A stretch of DNA of 64,000 nucleotides from Gammaproteobacteria bacterium (GCA_030433415.1 JAUIMF010000002.1:1-64000), one strand, 5' to 3'. Positions 43,745 through 53,217 are shown, numbered from the stretch's first letter. Made by a program: numbers and translations. The notes: a model not told the origin generated them from the letters alone.

Positions 43745-44752
43745 ATGATTGATGCCATTACGATAATCGTCGGGTTTGTCGCCCTTTTCGTCATTGTTCT
43801 CACGGTCAAGGGCATCCGGGTCGTGCCGGAGCGCTCCGTGATGATGATCGAGCGCCTGGGCAAGTTCAGCCGCCAGCTGAACGCCGGTTTGAACCTGATC
43901 ATTCCCATCATCGATGCACCGCGCAAGGTGCCGGTGCGAACCACGATTCGTGACTCAGCGGGTAACAAGTACCACCAGGTATCCATGGAGACGAACCTGG
44001 ATCTGCGCGAGCAGGTCTATGATTTTCCTGCGCAGCAGGTCATCACCCGGGACAACGTGGGAATACTGGTGGACGCCGTGGTGTACTTCGCCATCATGGA
44101 TCCCAAGCGAGCGACCTACGAGATTGCGAACCTGCCCCTGGCGCTAGAAACCCTGACCCAGACCACGCTGCGTAACGTGATCGGCGAGATGGATCTGGAT
44201 GACACGCTCTCATCCCGCGACACAATCAATGCCAAGCTCGTCGAGACCATTGACCAGGCGGCCAACGGCTGGGGCGTTAAGGTCAACCGGGTCGAGGTGC
44301 AGGACATTACACCGCCCCAGGATGTCACGCAGGCGATGGAGCAGGTGATGAAGGCCGAGCGTGAACGCCGGGCCAACGTCACCGAGGCCGAAGGCTTCAA
44401 AAAAGCTGAGGTGTTGCGGGCCGAGGGTCAGCGCGATGCGCGTATTGCCGAAGCCGAGGGTGAAAAGATTGCCCAACTGCGTGAAGCCGAGGGTGAGGCC
44501 GACGCGATCCGCGCCGTCGCGAAAGCAAAGGGCGAAGAGCTGCAGATACTCGCGGCGCATCTGGGCCAGCAGGGTACGGCGGATTACCTGGTCGCGCTGC
44601 GATATATGGAAACACTCGACAACATGGCGAAAAACGAGAACGTCGTGTGGATGCCGCACTCTGCGACTGAGGTTGGCGCCATGATCGGCGGCTTCAAGAA
44701 GCTGATCGAAAGCGGGCCGGTGGCGTCGGGTGAGACCGCCGGAGCCAGCTGA
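43745..44752 (+). CDS. qmcA: SPFH/stomatin-like membrane protein (QmcA-like)
   Basis: The protein has 335 residues. An N-terminal membrane anchor (about 3-22) is followed by an SPFH domain (GIRVVPERSVMMIERLGKFSRQLNAGLNLIIP; about 25-200) and a long charged coiled coil rich in EAEG repeats (about 205-275, KAEVLRAEGQRDARIAEAEGEKIAQLREAEGEADAI). It then has a hydrophobic C-terminal part and a flexible tail. Such proteins build large ring-like membrane scaffolds, often linked to protease control or membrane microdomains. The NfeD partner gene is directly upstream. The stop overlaps the HigA-like gene by 1 nt. Confidence 0.92.
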   Translation: MIDAITIIVGFVALFVIVLTVKGIRVVPERSVMMIERLGKFSRQLNAGLNLIIPIIDAPRKVPVRTTIRDSAGNKYHQVSMETNLDLREQVYDFPAQQVITRDNVGILVDAVVYFAIMDPKRATYEIANLPLALETLTQTTLRNVIGEMDLDDTLSSRDTINAKLVETIDQAANGWGVKVNRVEVQDITPPQDVTQAMEQVMKAERERRANVTEAEGFKKAEVLRAEGQRDARIAEAEGEKIAQLREAEGEADAIRAVAKAKGEELQILAAHLGQQGTADYLVALRYMETLDNMAKNENVVWMPHSATEVGAMIGGFKKLIESGPVASGETAGAS

Positions 44753-45135
44753 TGGAACCGCTTCATCCAGGCAAGTTGATCAAGCCGCTGGTGCTGGACC
44801 CGTCGGGTATCTCTCAATCGGAGTTGTCCCGGCGGCTGGGCTTCAATCAGCCACAACCGGTTAACGAGCTGATTAACGGCAAACGCGGATTTACGCCAAA
44901 AATGGCGCTGCTGTTTGATCAGGTCACCCGGGGCGCGTTCCCTGCCGTGTTCTGGCTCACGGCGCAAACGCTGTATGACGCGCAGACGGCGAAGCAGCGA
45001 TTCCCATCGGGTCGCCGTTTCGTCGTGGATCCGGTGACAATTCCTGAGGAGGCTCAAACGCTCGCCAGGGGCGCTGACACCGAGAAGTTGCTGACACTTG
45101 CGCAGGAGCTGCAGCGACTGTCAGAGGCTTCCTAG
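44752..45135 (+). CDS. HigA-like XRE regulator without a neighbouring toxin
   Basis: The protein has 127 residues. It opens with MEPLHPGKLIKPLVLD, and the helix-turn-helix (about residues 18-75) has SQSELSRRLGFNQPQPVNELINGKRGFTPKMALLFD, then FWLTAQTLYDAQTAKQ. This is the HigA/VapI antitoxin pattern. No HigB-type toxin gene is adjacent: the gene upstream is the SPFH gene (1-nt overlap) and the gene downstream converges. The C-terminal extension of about 45 residues, charged and helical, is longer than usual. A regulator of the nfeD-SPFH operon is a reasonable guess. Confidence 0.8.
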   Translation: MEPLHPGKLIKPLVLDPSGISQSELSRRLGFNQPQPVNELINGKRGFTPKMALLFDQVTRGAFPAVFWLTAQTLYDAQTAKQRFPSGRRFVVDPVTIPEEAQTLARGADTEKLLTLAQELQRLSEAS

Positions 45136-45142
45136 GGGGGAG

Positions 45143-46840
45143 TCAGGCGGTGGCGACGGTACTTCCGTCGCAATCAATGCAGTTCCGTCCGGCAGATTTG
45201 GCCCGGTACAGAACGGCGTCAGCCCGTCGGAGCCATGATTCGTGAGACCCGTCGACTTTGGGATCAAGTACCGCCACGCCGATCGACAACGTGAGGGGTG
45301 GTAGCCCTGCTTCCAGTGGCTGGCCGCTGTTTTCGATGTCTTTGCGTATTCGCTCGGCAATGTCGCAGGCCGCACTCCGGTCAAGGTTCTCTACAATGGC
45401 CACAAACTCCTCTCCGCCATAGCGTCCCACGAAATCCTGCTCACGCAGGTTTTTCTCAATGCGCTGAGCGCTGATCTTCAGGGCCCGATCACCGATGGCG
45501 TGGCCGAAGTTATCGTTGATTTTTTTAAAGTGATCCAGATCGATAAAGAGCAGGGAAGGGGGGCGCTGGTAGCCGAGTCGCTCGTCCCAGACCTTGCCCA
45601 CGCGTTCCAGCAATGCCCCGCGGCTGAGCACGCCGGTCAGCGCATCTGTCCGCGCCTGGCGCGTCGCAAAATCTCGCTGTGCGCTCAGCTCCGATACCTG
45701 AGTGCCCATGCCGGCCAGCAAAAAGCTGCAGGAGTAGATGATTGACAACGACAGTGCCAGGTACAGGGAGTCCAGCCCGCCGAGAAATCTGGCTTCGAGT
45801 TGGGGCACGCTCAGTACCAGGCTCGCCCAGGTTGCGACGAACGTCAGGGGAGTCCACGACCACAGCAGTAAGCGCGAGGGAGTGTGACCTAAGCGGGCAT
45901 CTTTGATAGCGATCAGCAACACAGTGAAGAGCCCGATCACCATCAATCCATTGCTCACGATGCTCAGTGGCATAAACCTGAGGGGCGTCGGTAGCATCGA
46001 TACGACAAAGATCACGCCGAGCAGACCGAGGCAAAGATGCAGAAAGCGACAGATGCGCTGATGCCGGTCCTTCAGGTCAATGTAGTGGGCCAGGCTCCAG
46101 AGCAACAGTATGCTCGCACCAATGCCACCCAGGCGCTGCACTGGCAGCGTACGTGCAAGGTAGGCGCCAAAGGAGTAATCCAACAGATCACCGCTGGTTG
46201 CCAGCAGGTACACCAGCGTGCACCCCAGGCCTCCGGCCATCCCCAGAAAAACCTTGGTTCTGAAGGTGAAGGCCATGCCAAACGCGACCAGCACCAGCGC
46301 CAGCATGCTGCCTTGGATCGTAGAAGAAAGGCGTACGCCCCGCAGCACATAGGCCGGCAGATCGTGCTCTGGCAGCAGGCGGGCCTCTGTACCCAGCGGT
46401 AAGACACCACGAATGCACATGAGGATTCGGTCACCCAGCGCCAGGTGCGACGTCGGCACGATGGTCATCGCCGCAGGCCATACCCGCTCGTTGGACTGAC
46501 CCGGTGGGGTAGTGAAGAGCCAACCATCAGACGCGGGAAGCCGTAGGGCAATGGTGGCGTAGAACGGGTTTTTCAGCAGCAGGACCGGCCGCTCGATACT
46601 CCCCAGGGGCTTCTCGATGATGATTTCGTAAAGCTCGGCACTCGCCAGGGACGTGTGACCATCCACCCCCGGTGCCAAGGTCTCCGCCGGGCAGGCTTCG
46701 GCCACGCGTTGTACGGCCAGCTCGATGCCTCGCGCGGTGGTCGAGGAGTCCGACCATGCCGGAATACAGACAAGCCCTGACAGGACTACCCAAGCCAGAA
46801 GACGTGCGAGCTTGATGACGTTTTTATTGTGAACGCTCAC
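45143..46840 (-). CDS. Membrane-bound diguanylate cyclase (7TMR-DISM-like, GGDEF)
   Basis: The protein has 565 residues: a signal peptide (about 1-30), a periplasmic beta-rich sensor (about 32-170), seven hydrophobic segments (about 175-385), a short coiled linker (SELSAQRDFATRQARTDALTG) and a GGDEF domain (about 400-560). The active site is RYGGEEFVAI, and the product-inhibition I-site REQD lies in the standard position five residues before it. FIDLDHFKKINDNFGH binds metal and substrate. The enzyme should make cyclic di-GMP in response to a periplasmic ligand. Its end lies 8 nt from the converging HigA-like gene. Confidence 0.92.
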   Translation of the reverse strand: MSVHNKNVIKLARLLAWVVLSGLVCIPAWSDSSTTARGIELAVQRVAEACPAETLAPGVDGHTSLASAELYEIIIEKPLGSIERPVLLLKNPFYATIALRLPASDGWLFTTPPGQSNERVWPAAMTIVPTSHLALGDRILMCIRGVLPLGTEARLLPEHDLPAYVLRGVRLSSTIQGSMLALVLVAFGMAFTFRTKVFLGMAGGLGCTLVYLLATSGDLLDYSFGAYLARTLPVQRLGGIGASILLLWSLAHYIDLKDRHQRICRFLHLCLGLLGVIFVVSMLPTPLRFMPLSIVSNGLMVIGLFTVLLIAIKDARLGHTPSRLLLWSWTPLTFVATWASLVLSVPQLEARFLGGLDSLYLALSLSIIYSCSFLLAGMGTQVSELSAQRDFATRQARTDALTGVLSRGALLERVGKVWDERLGYQRPPSLLFIDLDHFKKINDNFGHAIGDRALKISAQRIEKNLREQDFVGRYGGEEFVAIVENLDRSAACDIAERIRKDIENSGQPLEAGLPPLTLSIGVAVLDPKVDGSHESWLRRADAVLYRAKSAGRNCIDCDGSTVATA

Positions 46841-46969
46841 CAGATAACCTAACAGTCGCTCAGATAACTTATATGCCCCTGTAAGAACTGGGGGCTTTGC
46901 CGTAGCTTACCTGATCGAGCTCGCTCATTGCAGTTGGCGCTTATGCTCCAACAGATCCTTATGCGTTCT

Positions 46970-47001
46970 CGTTCATGAAGACGCTCGTTCATGAAGACGC
47001 T
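46970..47001 (+). repeat. Exact tandem duplication of 16 bp
   Basis: CGTTCATGAAGACGCT occurs at 46970-46985 and again at 46986-47001. It lies in the 290-nt gap between the diguanylate cyclase start and tRNA-Thr, where I find no gene. The unit is not part of a larger array. Confidence 0.9.
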
Positions 47002-47130
47002 TGTGCCCGACGGTCTGGACCCTTAAAATGCGCGGCCTCGCGGGTGGGAGTGGTTGTTGATTAGGCTCCAGCCGGCGCGTTTTCAATCGGCTCTGGCTCG
47101 CCTTAACCGGTTGATAAACAGCCTTATTTT

Positions 47131-47206
47131 GCCGACGTAGCTCAGCTGGTAGAGCAACGCATTCGTAATGCGTGGGTCGGAGGTTCAAATCCTCTCGTCG
47201 GCACCA
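47131..47206 (+). tRNA. tRNA-Thr (anticodon CGU)
   Basis: This is a 76-nt cloverleaf with encoded CCA. The acceptor arms GCCGACG and CGTCGGC pair fully, the D stem is GCTC/GAGC, the anticodon stem ACGCA/TGCGT encloses TTCGTAA with anticodon CGT, and the T arm has the GGTTCAAAT loop. It reads ACG codons. Its 3' end, GCACCA, is part of a 9-bp inverted repeat with the flanking DNA. Confidence 0.96.
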
Positions 47207-47220
47207 TTTTCAAATGGTGC
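47201..47220 (+). repeat. Inverted repeat spanning the tRNA-Thr 3' end
   Basis: GCACCATTT (47201-47209) and AAATGGTGC (47212-47220) are perfect inverted repeats with a 2-nt centre. The left arm includes the last residue of the acceptor stem, the discriminator base and the encoded CCA. It could act as a terminator or processing signal. There is no T run after it. Confidence 0.6.
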
Positions 47221-47304
47221 ATTCCGGGCACATGGTCTACAGGCGTTGCTCTGGTGCTCACACCACTCGTGCGCCGCGCACCGGATGCATCGGGTTCTTG
47301 AAGT

Positions 47305-48798
47305 TCATTCTTCGTCCACGGCTGGGACAGCCCTGACCACCTCGCGCAGCAGATCCCAGGGATCAAATCCCTGGCGGCCATAGTCCAGACCACGCCTCAC
47401 GATTACCAGATCGTGTGACGGAGCGATAATCACGTACTGACCGCGATTGCCCGCGGTCGTGTAAGCGTCGGCGGGCACGTCGTTCTTGCGGTCGTCCGGA
47501 ACCAGCCAGAACTGCCCACCGTACTCATTACCACGCAAGGCCGTTGCGGGAGCCGGGGTGCGTACAAAGTCGATCCACTCGGACGAGACAAGCCGCTCGC
47601 CGTCCCATACACCATCATTCAGGTAGAGCAGGCCAAAGCGCGCCAGGTCCCTTGCGTTGGTGTAGACCTGGCTGCTCAGGATGAAGTCGCCGAATCGGTC
47701 CGTCGACAGCAGTGTGTTGCGCATGCCGATGCGATCCAGCAGCGCTTTGCGTGGGTATTCGTGATAGGCGCGCTCGCTGCCCAGGGCCTGTTTGAGGGCG
47801 TAGACTGCCAGCAGCGTGTCGTAGTTCTCGTAGTCCCAGTGAGTGCCCGGCTTGCGCACGAGACCGCGGTCGCGCATGCCACTGATGGAACTGGCGCCGG
47901 CCCAGTAGGCCAGTCCCGAGCCCGTGGCGTATTCCTTGCCCAGGCTGTCGACGGGATAGAGTCCGCTGGACATGTTGAGCACATGGCGAAGCGTGATGCT
48001 GGCTCGGGGGTCGGTCTCTGGGCTGGTCAGTTCAGGTTCCCAGGCAAAGGGTAGTGGCGCGTCCAGTTCGAGGTTTCCGGCGTCCACCTGCATCCCGATC
48101 AGCGTGGCCGCAATACTCTTTGCCGTGGACCAGGTGCGGGTGCGCGTGAGGTAGTCAAAGCCGTCGGCATAGCGTTCGAGGATAATGCGGCCGCGATGCA
48201 CGACGAGCAGGCTGATCGTGTGTTGCTCTGGCGTGTCGCGCTCAAAGGCCCAGGTGGCGGCCGCCTGCAGCGCGCTTTGATCCACGTCCTTATCTGGCGT
48301 CGACACGGCGTCGCCATCGCCATTGGGCCAGGTGATCTGGCTGGGGTCGCCGGGCAGTGGAGTCAGCGTTATCTCTGGCAGATCCTCAATGGTGGTGAGC
48401 TCCGCGTTGGGGGCGAGCACCACACAGCCGAGGCCGGTACGAAAGGCCGCAGTAATACGCGGTCCCGCCGACCCTCCGCCGACGCTGACAGCGCGCTGCG
48501 GGGTGTGCACGTTATAGGGCGCCACCTTGCCCAGGCCGCGCCGGGCATCGTCAAGATAGGCAAGCTCCTTGGCCAGTACTTGTTCCAAGCTGCGATTTGA
48601 CGTGAACAGACCATTGCAGGTCAGCACCGCCTGAACCCCATGAGTAATCATCTGACGGTTTGCCGCGAAGTAGTCAAACGCGGGTGAATCGTCAGCTTGC
48701 ACGTGCATACCTGAGCCGGTGCAGAAAAGACTCACGAGCAGCAACAGGGTGCGAGTGCGCTCGGTGATCCAGTCGCCGTACGAACGGTTAGTTGTCAT
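47305..48798 (-). CDS. Exported beta-lactamase-fold serine hydrolase
   Basis: The protein has 497 residues. A signal peptide (about residues 17-35) is followed by a unique region (about 36-170), then a class C-like hydrolase domain. The SxxK motif is in TWSTAKSIAATLIGMQ (about residue 253), and the YxN-like element is in HWDYENYDTLLAVYAL. Such proteins hydrolyse esters, D-amino-acid peptides or other small substrates; true beta-lactamase activity is not implied. The ATG at 48798 gives a proper signal peptide, while longer readings overlap folD on the other strand. The gene converges on the tRNA, with about 100 nt between. Confidence 0.85.
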   Translation of the reverse strand: MTTNRSYGDWITERTRTLLLLVSLFCTGSGMHVQADDSPAFDYFAANRQMITHGVQAVLTCNGLFTSNRSLEQVLAKELAYLDDARRGLGKVAPYNVHTPQRAVSVGGGSAGPRITAAFRTGLGCVVLAPNAELTTIEDLPEITLTPLPGDPSQITWPNGDGDAVSTPDKDVDQSALQAAATWAFERDTPEQHTISLLVVHRGRIILERYADGFDYLTRTRTWSTAKSIAATLIGMQVDAGNLELDAPLPFAWEPELTSPETDPRASITLRHVLNMSSGLYPVDSLGKEYATGSGLAYWAGASSISGMRDRGLVRKPGTHWDYENYDTLLAVYALKQALGSERAYHEYPRKALLDRIGMRNTLLSTDRFGDFILSSQVYTNARDLARFGLLYLNDGVWDGERLVSSEWIDFVRTPAPATALRGNEYGGQFWLVPDDRKNDVPADAYTTAGNRGQYVIIAPSHDLVIVRRGLDYGRQGFDPWDLLREVVRAVPAVDEE

Positions 48799-48936
48799 CG
48801 GTATAACCCCGGCAGGCGCCGAATGTTTTTTCGTGAAGGCGCGGACCATGTAGAATACCGCGCCTGTTTGATCGAGCCTAACTCGAGCCAGACATCCTGA
48901 ACCAGACAGGCTCACCTGCACTAAAGACCGGAGACT

Positions 48937-49830
48937 ATGAACGCACGAGTGATTGACGGAAAAGCCACTGCCCAGAACCTGCGCGAGCTGGTTGCTGCCG
49001 AAGTCGAGCGACTGGTGGCGCAGCACAATCTGCAGCCGGGATTGGCCGTTGTGCTTGTAGGAGAAGACCCCGCTAGTCAGGTTTACGTTCGCAACAAGGG
49101 GCGCCAGACGCTGGAGGCGGGCATGCGCAGCTTTGAGCACAAGCTTCCGGCGAACACCTCTGAAGTAGAGATTCTTGACCTGGTGGAGCAGCTCAACAGC
49201 GATCCCCTCGTTCACGGCATTCTTGTGCAGCTACCCCTGCCTGATCACGTGGATGAACAGCGCGTTATCAATGCCATTGATCCGGCCAAGGACGTTGATG
49301 GTTTTCATCCGATGAATACCGGTGCTCTGTCCAATGGCGACCCCCGCGCCATGGTGCCCTGTACGCCCCTGGGGTGCCTGATGATGCTCAAGGATCAGTT
49401 TGACGGGGATCTCAGCGGACAGCACGCGGTGGTGGTGGGGCGCAGCAATATTGTTGGTAAACCAATGGCTCAGTTGCTGCTGCAGAACCACTGCACCGTA
49501 ACCATTGCTCATTCCAGGACCCGTGACCTGCCTGAACTGTGCCGCAGTGCCGATATTCTGGTGGCAGCGGTGGGGCGACCCGAAATGGTTCGCGGTGACT
49601 GGGTAAAGCCCGGAGCCACGGTGATCGACGTGGGTATCAATCGCGTGGGGGTTGCGGGGCAGGACAAGGCCCGGCTTCTGGGGGACGTGGCATTCGCCGA
49701 GGCCGCAACGGTTGCGGCGGCCATCACACCCGTCCCTGGGGGTGTTGGCCCGATGACCATTGCATGCCTGTTACGCAATACCGTCGTGGCCGCCTGTCAC
49801 CAGCACAACGTCAGCTGCCAGCTTCCGTAA
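48937..49830 (+). CDS. folD: Bifunctional methylenetetrahydrofolate dehydrogenase/cyclohydrolase
   Basis: The protein has 297 residues and interconverts 5,10-methylene-, methenyl- and 10-formyl-tetrahydrofolate with NADP. Signatures are [22 protein letters not shown], with the catalytic lysine in [50 protein letters not shown] and [22 protein letters not shown] lies upstream of the ATG. It is divergent from the serine hydrolase gene, with a TAGAAT box between the two that could be its -10 element. Confidence 0.96.
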   Translation: MNARVIDGKATAQNLRELVAAEVERLVAQHNLQPGLAVVLVGEDPASQVYVRNKGRQTLEAGMRSFEHKLPANTSEVEILDLVEQLNSDPLVHGILVQLPLPDHVDEQRVINAIDPAKDVDGFHPMNTGALSNGDPRAMVPCTPLGCLMMLKDQFDGDLSGQHAVVVGRSNIVGKPMAQLLLQNHCTVTIAHSRTRDLPELCRSADILVAAVGRPEMVRGDWVKPGATVIDVGINRVGVAGQDKARLLGDVAFAEAATVAAAITPVPGGVGPMTIACLLRNTVVAACHQHNVSCQLP

Positions 49831-49932
49831 TTCGCCCTGTTTGTGAGCCGTGGGCGTAGCGGAACGCACCTCGTTGGCGCGCTGTTATAGCGACGCGAAA
49901 TTGTCCACCTGATTTTTATGAAATCTCGTAAT

Positions 49933-49948
49933 TTGGTGATATTACCAA
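49933..49948. promoter_or_regulatory. Near-perfect palindrome upstream of the TonB-dependent receptor
   Basis: TTGGTGATATTACCAA is symmetric at 14 of 16 positions and lies about 107 bp upstream of the receptor start codon, in AT-rich DNA. It is a candidate operator for an unknown regulator. Confidence 0.45.
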
Positions 49949-50054
49949 TCACTATCTTGTGCACTTTTTGTAACAAACGCGTAACGTCAGAGCCTTAGTC
50001 TGCGCGCGTTTTTATTCTTACGCACACTCAACATCCTCTCAGGAGCACATTGCT

Positions 50055-53000
50055 GTGAAGAAATCCATTTCTCAGGTATTTGTACGCAAGGCCCTCGTTC
50101 GTGCCATCGCCGGTGCCACCGTTGTCGGCGGTCTCGGCATCACAACACAGGCTTTTGCCCAGGAAACCACCGCGGCGGTTCGCGGCGTTGTGACCAGTTC
50201 CAGTGGTTCGCCGGTTTCTGGTGCCATGGTCACGATTACCAGCCTGAGCACGGGGCTTTCCCGCTCTGCGACTACCGATGCCTCGGGCAACTACTTTGTA
50301 CGCCAGTTGCCCGCGGGTACGGATTACAGCATTGCGGTTTCATCTTCTGAGGGTGGGGCGAGCACCGAGCGCCTGAGCCTGGCGGTAGGTCAGCAGGCGC
50401 AGATGAACTACCGGTTGAGTACGCTTGAAGAAGTGATCGTCGTTGGCACCCAGGTGGCAGTGGCGGACACGGCCATCGGCCCGACCGCGGTATTCGACCT
50501 TTCGTCGTTGCAGGATTCTCCGGCGATTAACCGCAACATCAACGACGTTATTCAGCAGGATCCGCGTATCTACGTCGAACAGTCCGGCGGTGAAGACTCG
50601 ATTCAGTGTAACGGCGCGAACCCCCGCTTCAACAGCCTTACCGTTGACGGTGTACGCCTGAACGACGGCTTTGGTCTGAACTCCAACGGTTACCCCACGC
50701 AGCGCATGCCGTTCCCCTTCGATGCGATCTCCAGCGTGGCAGTCGAAATGGCCCCCATGAGCGTGACCTACGGCGGATTCTCTGCCTGTAACATCAACGC
50801 CGTAACCAAGTCCGGTGGCAATGAGCTGTTTGGCTCCGTGTTCTTCGACTACACCGACGACTCCATGCAGGGCGACTCCCTCGAAGGTGACGATGTCGCC
50901 GTCGCGGATTACGACGAAAAGCGCTACGGCTTTGAGCTGGGTGGCGCGCTCATCAAGGACAAGCTGTTCTTCTACGGCGCCTACGAAAAATGGGAAGGCG
51001 TAGACTTCAACAACCGCGGTGCGATCGGTAGCGGCGCGATCAACGAAGTTCTCGTCTCTCAGGCAGAACTGGATGAAATCGCTCAGATCTCTCGCGACGT
51101 TTACGGATTTGATCCCGGCACCAGCTCTCCCGGCACCTTTGACTACGAAGACGAGAAGTACATCGTCAAGCTGGACTGGTACGCCACAGACACGCAGCGT
51201 CTGGCGCTGACCTACATGTACAACGATTCCTTCAATGCGACGGCCTCGGACGACGAACTGGTTGAGTTTGAATTTTCTGACCACTGGTACAACCGCGGTG
51301 CCGAGATGACCTCGACCATCGCCAGCCTGTACTCGGACTGGACGCCGAACTTCTCTACGGAATTGCGTATCGCCCGTACCGATGTGGAATTCCTGCAGGC
51401 ACCCCGTGCCGGCAACGATTTTGGTGAAATTCGCGTAGAGCTCGAAAACGTCGACGTCTACCTCGGTGGTGACGACAGCCGTCATGCCAACGCCCTCGAC
51501 TACACAATTGATCAGTTTGTGTTCCGCGGTCGCTACCAGCTCGGTGCCCACACGATCACTGGCGGTATCGAGCGTGAGGAGTACGACATCTTCAATCTGT
51601 TCTACCAGCACGTAGACACTGAGATTCGCTTCGACGGCATCGAGAATTTCCGCAATGGCCTGGCTGATCGCGTTTACTACGGCAACGCGATCTCCAACGA
51701 CCAGAACGATATCGCCGAGTCCTTCAGCTACGCGATCAACTATTTTTACCTGCAGGACGAATGGCAGGTGAACGACAAACTGACGGTGACCTACGGTCTG
51801 CGCTACGACTACTACGAGACCGACGATGCGCCGAACCTGAACCAGGAGTTCCTGGACAGCTATGGTTTTGGTAACAACGCAACGCTCGACGGGGTTGACC
51901 TGATTCAGCCCCGCGTTGGCTTCACCTACGACTTCTCTGAGGATCTGTCGTTCCGTGGCGGCATTGGCCTGTTCTCGGGTGGTAATCCCAACGTCTGGCT
52001 GTCCAATACCTACAGCAACACGAACACGACGGCGGTGCAGGCACGCATCGATGACGTAGCGCTGTTTGAGCAGAACTATGTGAACTGTGAGCCCACGGTT
52101 CCCGTATGCGGCCCCGGCTATGGTGTGCCTCAGGAAGTGGCTGACATCGTCGGTGCCGGCGACGGCTCCAACTTCGAAATGGTGTACCTGGACCCCAACT
52201 TCGATGCGCCCAGCGAATGGAAATACACTGCAGGCCTCACGTGGTATGCCCCCATGGATTGGACCGTAACCGCCGACCTGCAGATCAGTCGCGGTGAAGA
52301 TACGGCCATCTACAAGCGCGGTGACCTTGAGCAGGTCGGTACGAATGACCTGGGCTACCCGATTTACGACAGTGTGCGCACCCCCGCGTTCGTGCTGACC
52401 AATTCCAAAAATGGCAACGAGTCAGAATCCATCGCGTTCAGCGCCTTCAAGAGCTGGGACAACGGCCTTGATCTGCGCGTTGGTTACGCCTGGACCCAGG
52501 CTGATGACGTTAACCCCATGACGTCTTCGGTTGCCGCGTCAAACTACTGGAACCGGTCCTTCGTTGACCCGCAGGCAGAGGTCCTCGCGCCTTCAAACTG
52601 GGCGATTGAGCACCGCTTCACCACGGTTCTGAATTACACCGCCGATTTCTTTGGTGGTTACGAGACGCGATTCTCGGTATTCGGTCAGTATAATTCCGGC
52701 CTGCCTTACAGCATCACGCTGAGCGGCGCGGATGGCACCATTGGCGCGTACAACTTCCAGCCGTACCTGGATTTCATCCAGAACGTTCTGCCCGTCGATG
52801 GCAAGCGTAATAGCAAAGAAGGTTCTTCCTTCGGCAAGATCGATCTGCGCATCACTCAGGAAGTGCCCGGCTTTATGCCCGAGCATCGCGGTAGCGTATT
52901 CCTGGTGGTCGACAACCTGACCAACCTGATCAACGACGAGTGGGGCGTGCAGCGTCAGCCGTCGTTCCCCTACGGTGTGACTGCCGAGCAGCAGGCCAAT

Positions 53001-53072
53001 GGTCAGGCCCAGCAGCGTATCGGTGAAACGTCGCTCTGGAGCATGCGCTTCGGTGTGAACTACGCGTTCTAA
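50055..53072 (+). CDS. TonB-dependent receptor, Oar-like with carboxypeptidase-regulatory N-domain
   Basis: The protein has 1005 residues and is an outer-membrane protein. After a signal peptide (cleavage likely after AFA) comes a CarboxypepD_reg-like beta-sandwich (about 36-120, AAVRGVVTSSSGSPVSGAMV). A TonB-box-like LEEVIVVG, the plug (about 150-250) and a large beta-barrel ending in aromatic FGVNYAF follow. It probably imports peptides, glycans or other large nutrients by TonB energy; the ligand is unknown. Cysteines in EDSIQCNGA, FSACNI, YVNCEP and VPVCGPG may form disulfides. The start is a GTG with AGGAG 9 nt upstream. A strong terminator follows and no partner gene is present, so it is probably monocistronic. 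Confidence 0.92.
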   Translation: MKKSISQVFVRKALVRAIAGATVVGGLGITTQAFAQETTAAVRGVVTSSSGSPVSGAMVTITSLSTGLSRSATTDASGNYFVRQLPAGTDYSIAVSSSEGGASTERLSLAVGQQAQMNYRLSTLEEVIVVGTQVAVADTAIGPTAVFDLSSLQDSPAINRNINDVIQQDPRIYVEQSGGEDSIQCNGANPRFNSLTVDGVRLNDGFGLNSNGYPTQRMPFPFDAISSVAVEMAPMSVTYGGFSACNINAVTKSGGNELFGSVFFDYTDDSMQGDSLEGDDVAVADYDEKRYGFELGGALIKDKLFFYGAYEKWEGVDFNNRGAIGSGAINEVLVSQAELDEIAQISRDVYGFDPGTSSPGTFDYEDEKYIVKLDWYATDTQRLALTYMYNDSFNATASDDELVEFEFSDHWYNRGAEMTSTIASLYSDWTPNFSTELRIARTDVEFLQAPRAGNDFGEIRVELENVDVYLGGDDSRHANALDYTIDQFVFRGRYQLGAHTITGGIEREEYDIFNLFYQHVDTEIRFDGIENFRNGLADRVYYGNAISNDQNDIAESFSYAINYFYLQDEWQVNDKLTVTYGLRYDYYETDDAPNLNQEFLDSYGFGNNATLDGVDLIQPRVGFTYDFSEDLSFRGGIGLFSGGNPNVWLSNTYSNTNTTAVQARIDDVALFEQNYVNCEPTVPVCGPGYGVPQEVADIVGAGDGSNFEMVYLDPNFDAPSEWKYTAGLTWYAPMDWTVTADLQISRGEDTAIYKRGDLEQVGTNDLGYPIYDSVRTPAFVLTNSKNGNESESIAFSAFKSWDNGLDLRVGYAWTQADDVNPMTSSVAASNYWNRSFVDPQAEVLAPSNWAIEHRFTTVLNYTADFFGGYETRFSVFGQYNSGLPYSITLSGADGTIGAYNFQPYLDFIQNVLPVDGKRNSKEGSSFGKIDLRITQEVPGFMPEHRGSVFLVVDNLTNLINDEWGVQRQPSFPYGVTAEQQANGQAQQRIGETSLWSMRFGVNYAF

Positions 53073-53117
53073 ACAAACGCGTAACCTGGCCGCGCTCGGC
53101 GCGGCCCAGTGCTTAAG

Positions 53118-53151
53118 AGCCCCGATCGGTGATGCCGGTCGGGGCTTTTTT
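53118..53151 (+). terminator. Rho-independent terminator of the TonB-dependent receptor gene
   Basis: A 12-bp stem, AGCCCCGATCGG with CCGGTCGGGGCT (one G-T pair), has a 5-nt loop and is followed directly by a run of six T. It lies 46 nt after the stop codon. Confidence 0.93.
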
Positions 53152-53217
53152 GCGTCCAGACTGCTTGGGCGCTTGCTCCGTAGTAGGCCGGGTGCGGGGC
53201 GACCCGACGCTACCCGG

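Noticed and set aside
47131-47305. An integrated element at tRNA-Thr
   Set aside because: No integrase gene and no second copy of the tRNA 3' end is visible in the window; the neighbouring genes look chromosomal.
48799-49215. N-terminal extension of the beta-lactamase-fold hydrolase
   Set aside because: It runs antisense through the start of folD, has no family sequence and would bury the signal peptide.
50340-51611. A 423-residue minus-strand frame opposite the TonB-dependent receptor
   Set aside because: Val- and His-rich shadow translation without domains; the receptor gene is certain.
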